A stretch of DNA of 64,000 bases from positions 26,814 to 90,813 of the forward strand of contig JAWUZG010001067.1 in the NCBI GenBank assembly GCA_036785705.1, given 5' to 3'. Positions 53,156-62,100 of the stretch are shown one piece after another (position 1 is the first letter of the stretch; each line of letters opens with the position of its first letter). The stretch comes from Acanthornis magna. Taxonomy: Eukaryota > Chordata > Aves > Passeriformes > Acanthizidae. The notes beneath the pieces are model-generated. The model had not been told where the DNA came from. It worked only from the letters and a program-made list of their open reading frames with translations, and did no database searches. The position numbers and the translations under genes were made by a program.

Positions 53156-56100
53156 GTGCGGAACTGGGAGCACTGGGACAGACTGGGAGCGACTGGGAGG
53201 GGATTGGGAGCGACTGGGGGAGACTAGGAGCGGAACTGGGGAGACTGGGACAGACTGGGAGAGGACTGGGAGGGGATTGGGGGAGACTGGGAGGGAACTG
53301 GGAGCGACTGGGACGGACTGGGAGAGGATTGGATGCGGAACTGGGAGCATTGGGAGCGAGTGGGAGAGACTGGGAGGGGCTTGGGAGGGACTGGGAGCGA
53401 ACTGGGAGAGGACTGGGAGAGGACTGGGAGGGGATTGTTTGTGGAACTGGGAGCGACTGGGGGAGACTGGGAGGGGATTGGGAGGGACTGGGAGCGACTG
53501 GGACGGACTGGGAGCGGATTAGGGGAAACTGGGAGTGACTGGGAGGGGATTGGGTGTGGAACTGGGAGCACTGGGAGGGACTGGGAGGGGATTGAGAGGC
53601 ACTGGGAGAGACTGGGAGACGAGTGGGAGTGACTGGGACAAACTGGGAGTGACTGGGAGAGGATTGGGAGGAACTGTGAGGGAACTGGAAGAAACTGGGA
53701 GGGGATTGAGTGCGGAACTGGGAGCACTGGGAGGGACTGGGACGGACTGAGAGAGGAGTGGGGGAGACTGGGAGGGGATTGGGAGGGACTGGGACAAACT
53801 GGGAGGCACTGGGAGAGGATTAGGGGGAACTGGGAGGGTCTGGGAGGAAACTGGGAGGGACTGGGAGAGGATTGGGGGGGACTGGGTACGGAACTGGGGA
53901 GACTGGGAGGGAACTGGGAGGAGATTGGGAGAGACTGGGAGGGCCTGAGACAAACTGGGAGCGACTGGGAGGGACTGGGACAAACTGGGAGGGACTGGGA
54001 GCGGATTAGAGGAAACTGGGAGAGACTGGGAGAGGATTGGGAGGGGCTGGGTACAGAACTGGGGAGACTGGGAGGGACTGGGTGTGGAACTGGTGGCCCT
54101 GGGAGCACTGGGAGAGACTGGGAAGGACTGGGAGGGGATTGGGGGAGACTGGGAGCGACTGGGAGCAACTGGGAGGGGATTGTATGTGGAACTGGGAGCA
54201 CTGGGAGAGACTGGGAAGGACTGGGAGGGGACTGGGACAAACTGGGAGGGACTGGGACAAACTGGGAGCGGATTAGGGGAAACTGGGAGCACTGGGAGAG
54301 ACTGGGAGGGCATTGGGGATGGGACTGGGGGAAATATTTAAAAATTTCCTGAAAATTTTTAATTTTGTTCCCAAAATTCTCAATTTCTCTCCCAAAAAAC
54401 CTAGAATTGTTTTAAAAAATTTCCTAAAATTTTTGATTTTGCTCTCAAAATTCAAAATTTCCTTCCCAAAACTCCCTTTTTTTTTTTTAAATTTCCCAAA
54501 ATTTTCAATTTTTCTCCTGAAATTCTCAGTTTCTCTCCCCAAAACTTGGAATTTTTTTTGGGAAATTTCCAAAAATTTCCAATCTCGCCCCCAAAATTCT
54601 TCTGAAGTTGTCGATTTTGCTGCCAAAACCCCGAATTTTTTACCAAAATTTCCCCAAAATTTCTAATTGTGCTCTCAAAATTCTTTATTTTCCTCCCAAA
54701 ACCCAATTTTTTTTTTTGTTTAATTTCTCCAAAATTCCCAATTTTTCTCCCAAAACCCCAAATTTTTTCCCAAAACGTCCCAAAATTCCCAATTTCGTTC
54801 CCAAAAACCCGAATTTTTTACCAAATTTCCCCAAATTCCCAATTTTTCTCCCCAAAAACTCAAATTTTTTGGGGGGAAATTTCCCAAAACCCCCGAATCT
54901 TTTCCAAAATTCCCAATTTCCCTCCCAAAAACCCCAAATTTTTATCGATTTTCCCCCAAAATTTTCATTTTTCGGCAGTTTTTCTCCATTTTCGCCTTCG
55001 CCACCTGCGGAGGTTTCGAGGGCTCTGTCACCTTCAGGGTCACCTGTCCAGGTGAGAACGTCTCGGTCAGCGCCGCCTTCGGATACCCCTTCAGGTGAGC
55101 CCGGGAGACCCCGTGGGGGCTGGGTGTGACCCCCAGGTGTGTCCAGGTGTGTCCCCAGGTGTGTTTGGGTGTGGCCCCAGGTGTGTCCAGGTGTGTTTGG
55201 GACCCCCCAGGTGTGCTCAGGTGTGTCCCAGGTGTGTTTGGGATCCCTTCAGGTGAGCCCGGGAGACCCCACGGGGACAGGTGGGACCCCCCAGGTGTGT
55301 CCCCAGGTGTGTTTGGGATCCTCAGGTGTGTTTGGGACCCTTCAGGTGAGCCCAGGAGACCCCGCGGGGCTTGGGTGGGACCCCCCAGGTGTGTTTGAGA
55401 CCCCCCAGGTGTGTTTGGGTGTGGCCCCAGGTGTGGCCAGGTGTGTTTGGGACCCCCCAAGTGACCCCAGGTGTGTCCAGGTGTGCTCAGATGTGTCCCC
55501 AGGTGTGCTTGGGATGCCCCAGGTGACCTCAGGTGTGTCCAGGTGTGTTTGGGATCCCTTCAGGTGAACCTGGGAGACCCCGTGGAGCTTGGGCGGGACC
55601 ACCCAGGTGTGTTTGAGACCCCCCAGGTGTGTTTGGGTGTGGCCCCAAGTGTATCCAGGTGTGTCCCAGGTGTGTTTGGGACCCCTTCAGGTGAGCCTGG
55701 GAGACCCCACGGGGACAGGTGGGACCCCCCAGGTGTGTTTGGGACCCCCCAGGTGTGTTTGGGTGTGGTCCCAGGTGTCCCCAGGTGTGTTTGGGATGCC
55801 CCAGCTGACCCCAGCTGTGTCCAGGTGTGTCCCAGGTGTGTTTGGGACCCCCCAGGTGACCCCAGGTGTGTCCAGGTGTGCTCAGGTGTGTCCCCAGGTG
55901 TGTTTGGGATGCCCCAGGTGTGTTTGGGATGCCCCAGGTGGCCCCAGGTGTGTCCAGGTGTGTCCCAGGTGTGTTTGGGACCCCTTCAGGTGAGCCCGGG
56001 AGACCCCGCGGGGATAGGTGGGACCCCCCAGGTGTGTTTGGGTGTGGCCCCAGGTGTGTCTAGGTGTGGTTGGGTGTGGTCTCAGGTGGGTTCAGGTGTT

Positions 56101-59100
56101 CCCCAGGTGTGTTTAGGATCCCTTCAGGTGAGCCTGGGAGACCCCGCGGGGGGTGGGTGGGACCCCCCAGGTGACCCCAGGTGTGTTTGAGACCCTCAGG
56201 TGTGTCCCCAGGTGTGTTTGGGACCCCCCAGGTGTGCTCAGGTGCGTCCAGGTGTGTTTGGGACCGCTTCAGGTGAGCCTGGGAGACCCCTCGGGGACAG
56301 GTGGGACCCCCCAGGTGTGTCCAGGTGTGTTTGAGACCCCCCAGGTGTGTTTGGGTGTGGCCCCAGGTATGTCCAGGTGTGTTTGGGACCCCCCAGGTGT
56401 GCTCAGGTGTGTCCCAGGTGTGTTTGGGATCCCTTCAGGTGAGCCTGGGAGACCCCTCGGGGACAGGTGGGACCCCCCAGGTGTGTCCCAGGTGTGTTTG
56501 GGACCCCCCAGGTGTGCTCAGGTGCGTCCAGGTGTGTTTGGGACCGCTTCAGGTGAGCCCAGGAGACCCCATGGGCGGTTGGGTGGGACCCCCCAGGTGT
56601 GTTAGGGACTGTCCAGGTGTGTTCAGGTGTGTTTGGGTGTGGTCCCAGGTGTGTCCAGGTAGGTGTTATGTGGCCCTCAGGTGTGTTTGGGACACCTCAG
56701 GTGCGCCCAGGTGTGTTCGGGTGTGTCCCCAGGTGTATTTGGGACCTCTTCAGGTGAGCCCAGGAGACCCTGCGGGGACAGGTGGGACCCCCCAGGTGTG
56801 TTTGGGTGTGGCCCCAGGTATGTCCAGGTGTGTTTGGGACCCCCAGGTGTGCTCAGGTGTGTCCCAGGTGTGTTTGGGATCCCTTCAGGTGAGCCCGGGA
56901 GACCCCGCGGGGCTTGGGTGGGACCCCCCCGGTGCATTTGAGACCCCCCAGGTGTGTTTGGGTGTGGCTCCAGGTGTGTTTGGGTGTGGCCCCAGGTATG
57001 TCCAGGTGTGTTTGAGACTCCCCAGGTGACCCCAGGTGTGCCCAGGTGTGTTTTGGACACCCCAGGTGTGTGCTCAGGTGTGTCCCAGGTGTGTTCCCAG
57101 GTGTGTTTGAGACCCCCCCCAGGTGTGCTCAGGTGTGTCCCCGGGTCTGTCCAGGTGTGCCCAGGTGTGTCCCACGTGTGGCCAGGTTGTTTGGGATCTC
57201 TCAGGTGCATCAAGGTGTGCCCAGGTGTGTCTCCAGTTGTGTTTAGGCTTCTTCAGGTGTGCCCAGGTGTGTCCCTAGGTGTGGTTGGAACCCCCCAGGT
57301 GTGCCCAGGTGTGCTCAGGTGTCTCCCCTCCCCCCAGGTTGAACCAGGTGGTGTTCCAGCCCTCCCTGACTCACCTGTGTAACCACAGCTGGCTGCAGGT
57401 GTGCCTCAGGTGTGCCCAGGTGTGCTCAGGTGTGTCCCTAGGTGAGCCTTAGGTATCCCCAGGTGTCCCAGAAGTGTTTCCAGGTGCGTTTGGGCCTCCT
57501 CAGGTGTGTCCCCAGGTGTGTCCAGGTGTGTTCAGATATGTCCAGGTGAGCCCAGGTGTGTCCCCAGGTGTGTTTGCGACTTTTCAGGTGTGTCCCTAGA
57601 TGATCCTAGGCGTGCCCCAGCTGTGTCCAGGTGTGTCTGGAATTCCCCAGGTGTGTTTGGGACTTCTCAGGTGTGCCCAGGTGTGTCTGGAACTCCTCAG
57701 GTTACTCCAGGTGTGTCTGGAACTCCTCAGGTTACTCCAGGTGTGCCCAGGTGTGCTCAGGGCCTCCCACAGTGTCTCCAGGTGTGTGTTAGGTGTCCTC
57801 AGGTGTCCCCAGGTGTGTTCAGGTGCGTCCCTACGTGTGCCCCAGCTGTGTCTGGACCGTCCCCAGGTGTGTTTGGGACCTCCCAGGTAACCCCAGGTGT
57901 CTCCCCCCCCAGGTTGAACCAGGCGGTGTTCCAGCCCTCGCTGACTCACCTGTGTAACCACACCTGGCCCCAGGTGTGTGCAGGGCCTCCCTAAGTGTCC
58001 CCAGGTGTGTTTGGAGCCCCTCAGGTGTGCTCAGGTGTGTCCCCAGGTGTGTTTAGGTTCTCTCAGGTGTGACCTCAGGTGTGTCGAGGTCTGTCCAGGT
58101 GTGTCTTACCTGTGATCAGCTGTGTGGTGGTGACCCGAAGTGTGTTTGGTCCCCCCCAGGTCTGCCCAGGTGTGCTCAGGTGTGTCCCCAGGTGTGCCCC
58201 AGGTGTATTTGAGACTCCCCAGGTAACCCCAGGTGTGTTTCCAGGTGTGCCCAGGTGTGCTCAGGTGTGTTTTATCCCCCCAGGTTGAACCAGGCGGTGT
58301 TCCGGCCCTCGCTGACTCACCTGTGTAACCACACCTGGCCGCAGGACGTGCACCTGGTCGGGGACTTCGCCTCGGCCGCGCGATTCTTCGTGGCTGTGGC
58401 CGTGGCTGCTTTCCTCTACAGCCTGGGGGCCCTGGGCGCCTACCTGGGCTACCTGCACCTGTACAGGTGCGCCGGCTCACGGCTGCCGCTCATGGTGAGT
58501 GCCTCAGGTGTACTCAGGTGTGCTCGGGGGGAGGCTACCTGGGCTACCTGCACCTGTACAGGTGTGCAGGGTCACGGCTGCCGCTCATGGTGAGTGCCTC
58601 AGGTGGGATTTACCTGTTCAGGGTGGGGCTACCTGGGCTACCTGCATCTGTACAGGTGCGCCGGGTCACGGCTGCCACTCATGGTGAGTGCCTCAGGTGG
58701 GATTTACCTATTCAGGTGTGCTTGGGTGGGGCTACCTGGGCTACCTGCACCTGTACAGGTGTGCCGGGTCCCGGCTGCCACTCATGGTGAGTGCCTCAGG
58801 TGGGATTTACCTGTTCAGGGTGGGGCTACCTGGGCTACCTGCACCTGTACAGGTGTGCTGGGTCACGGCTGCCGCTCATGGTGAGTGCCTCAGGTGTGCT
58901 CAGGTGTGCTCGGGGTGGGGCCCTGGGGCTACCTGGGCTACCTGCACCTGTACAGGTGTGCAGGGTCACGGCTGCCGCTCATGGTGAGTGCCTCAGGTGG
59001 GATTTACCTGTTCAGGGTGGGGCTCTGGGGCTACCAGCACCTGTGCAGGTGTGCTGGGTCACGGCTGCCGCTCATGGTGAGTGCCTCAGGTGTGCTCAAG

Positions 59101-62100
59101 TGAGATTTAGCTGCTCAGGTATGCCCAGGTGTGGTTAGGTGAAGTTTGAGAGCTTGGCCAGGTGGGATTTATTTATCCAAGTGTACTCAGGTGAGTTCAA
59201 ATAGGTGTGGTTTAGTTGAGCAGATGTGCTCAGGTAGGGTTTGATTGTACAGGTGTGCTCAGGTGTGCTCAGGGTGGGGCTACCTGGGCTAGCTTCACCT
59301 GTACAGGTGCGCAGGGTCACACCTTCCGCTCATGGTGAGTGCCTCAGGTGTGCTCAGGTGGGATTTACCTGCCTAGGTGAGCTCAAGTGTGCTCAGGGTG
59401 GGGCCCTGGGCAGTTACCTGGGCTACCTGCACCTGTACAGGTGTGCCGGGTCCCAGCTGCCGCTCATGGTGAGTGCCTCAGGTGGGATTTACCTGTTCAG
59501 GTGTGTTTGGGTGGGGCTACCTGGGCTACCTGCACCTGTACAGGTGTGCAGGGTCACAGCTGCCACTCATGGTGAGTGCCTCAGGTGGGATTTACCTGTT
59601 CAGGGTGGGGCTCTGGGGCTACCTGCACCTGTGCAGGTGTGCCGGGTCCCGGCTGCCGCTCATGGTGAGTGCCTCAGGTGGGGTTTACCTGTTCAGGGTG
59701 GGGCTACCTGGGCTACCTGCACCTGTACAGGTGTGCTGGGTCACGGCTGCCGCTCATGGTGAGTGCCTCAGGTGTGCTCAGGTGTGCTCGGGGGGAGGCT
59801 ACCTGGGCTACCTGCATCTGTACAGGTGTGCCGGGTCACGGCTGCTGCTCATGGTGAGTGCCTCAGGTGTGCTCAGGTGTGCTCAAGTGGGATTTGAAAG
59901 CTCACCCAGGTGAGCCCAGGTGTGCTCACGGTGGGGCTCTGGGGCTACCTGGGCTACCTGCACCTGTACAGGTGTGCTGGGTCCCGGCTGTCGCTCATGG
60001 TGAGTGCCTCAGGTGGGATTTACCTGTCCAGGTGTGTTTGGGTGGGGCTTCCTGGGCTACCTGCATTTGTCCAGGTGTGCTGGGTCTCGGCTGCCACTCA
60101 TGGTAAGTGCCTCAGGTGGGATTTACCTGTTCAGGGTGGGGCCCTGGGGCTACCTGGGCTACCTGCGCCTGTACAGGTGTGCTGGGTTACAGCTGCCGCT
60201 CATGGTGAGTGCCTCAGGTGGGGTTTACCTGTTTAGGGTGGGGCTACCTGGGCTACCTGCACCTGTACAGGTGTGCCGGCTCACGCCTCCCCCTCATGGT
60301 GAGTGCCTCAGGTGGGATTTACCTGTCCAGGTGTGTTTGGGTGGGGCTACCTGGGCTACCTGCACCTGTACAGGTGTGCAGGGTCACGGCTGCCGCTCAT
60401 GGTGAGTGCCTCAGGTGGGATTTACCTGTCCAGGTGTGCTTGGGTGGGGCTACCTGGGCTACCTGCACCTGTACAGGTGTGCCGGGTCACGGCTGCCGCT
60501 CATGGTGAGTGCCTCAGGTGGGATTTACCTGCTCTGATATGCTCAGGTGGGGTTTGAGAACTTGCTCAGGTGTGCCCAGGTGAGCTCAGGTGGGGTCTGA
60601 GAGCTTGACCAGGTGAGAGTTACCTGTCCAGGTGAGCTCAGGTGTGTCCAGGTAAGCTCAGGTGGGGTCTGAGACCTTCACTAAATGAGATTTACCTGTC
60701 CAGGTGAGCTCAGGTGTTCTTCACTTGTGCAGGTGTCCCTTTTTGCTTTTTTCTTGGCTTTATTTTTGGGGTTTTCAATGAAATTTTTGCGTTCTCGAGG
60801 GAATTTTCGGCTTTGCGATTGAATTTTTGGGGTTTGCAATGGAATTTTGGGATTTCCTGGTGAAATTTTGACGTTCCCAATGAAATTTTTTAGGATCCTC
60901 GTAGAATTTTTGGGTAATTTTTGGAGTTCTTAATGAGATTTTTACATTCCGAATAGAATTTCTGGGGTTTCCGACAGAAATTTTGGGGTTTCCGGTGGAA
61001 TTTTGGGGTTTTTTCTGGAATTTTTTGGGGTTCTCAATGAGATTTTTGTGTTCCAAGTAGAATTTTTGGGGTTTCCAACAGAAATTTTGGGGTTTCCGGT
61101 GGAATTTTTGGGGTTCCTGATGGAATTTTTGGGATTTGCGATGGATTTTTTGGGGTTTCCGATGGAATTTTGGGGATCTTTGTGGAATTTTTGGGTAAGT
61201 TTTGGAGTTCTCAATGAGATTTTTACGTTCCGAATACAATTTCTGGGGTTTCCAACAGAAATTTTGGGGTTTCCGGTGGAATTTTTGGAGTTCTTGATGG
61301 AATTTTTTGGGTTTCCGATGGATTTTTGGGTGTTTCTGATGGAGTTTTTGGGGTTCCTGATGGAATTTTTGGGGTTTCTGGTGGAATTTTGGGGTTTTCA
61401 AAGAAAATTTTGGTGTTTCCTATGAAATTTTTGGGGTTTCTAATTGAATTTTTGGGGTTCCTGACGAAATTTTGGGGTTTTTGACAGAATATTTGGGGGT
61501 TGTGGTGGAAATTTTGGGATTTCCAACAGAATTTTTGGAATTTTTGGTGAAATTTTTGGAGTTCCCTATAGAATTTTTGGAGTTCCCAATAGAATTTTTG
61601 GAGTTCCTGATGGAATTTTTGGTATCCTAGTAAAACATTTGAAACCCAGGTGGAATTTTTGGGGCTTTTAAGGCAAATTTTGGAATCAAATTGGGAATTT
61701 TTATGGTTTTTGATAGAACTTTTAGGGTTTTTTGGGTGAAATTTGAAGGTTTTCGGTCAAATTTTGCGGTTCCCGATGGAAATTTTGGGGTTCCCAGTGC
61801 AAATTTTGGGGTTCCCGGTGGAATTTTTCGGTCCCTGGGTGGAATTTTCGGATTCTCGGGGGAATTTTGGGAATTCCCACGGAAATTTTGGGTCTGGGGG
61901 GAGGAATTTTGGGGCTCCCCATGGGAATTTTGGGAGGGGGAGGTTTTTAACTCTTTCCGTTCCTTTTCTCTCTCTGCTGCCCTGGAAGGACCCTGGGTAA
62001 GTCCCGCCCCTTTTTTTGGGAGGCCACGCCCCTTTTTTGGGGGTGCCACACCCCCAAAATTCCCATTTTCCCCCCAAATTCCCAATTTTCTCCTTCAAAA

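Noticed and set aside
53087..58494. Synaptophysin (SYP), synaptoporin or SYPL2 as identity
   Set aside because: The LGPLKEPLG start and FATCGGF favour SYPL1 over SYP (ATCGSY) and SYPL2 (FGSCGSY). Not fully excluded without a search.
61975..62005. Possible exon ending CCCTGG with perfect donor gtaagt near 61996
   Set aside because: A pyrimidine tract and AG precede it, but it would be only 8 bases (GACCCTGG); more likely a chance or decayed exon 4 edge copy.
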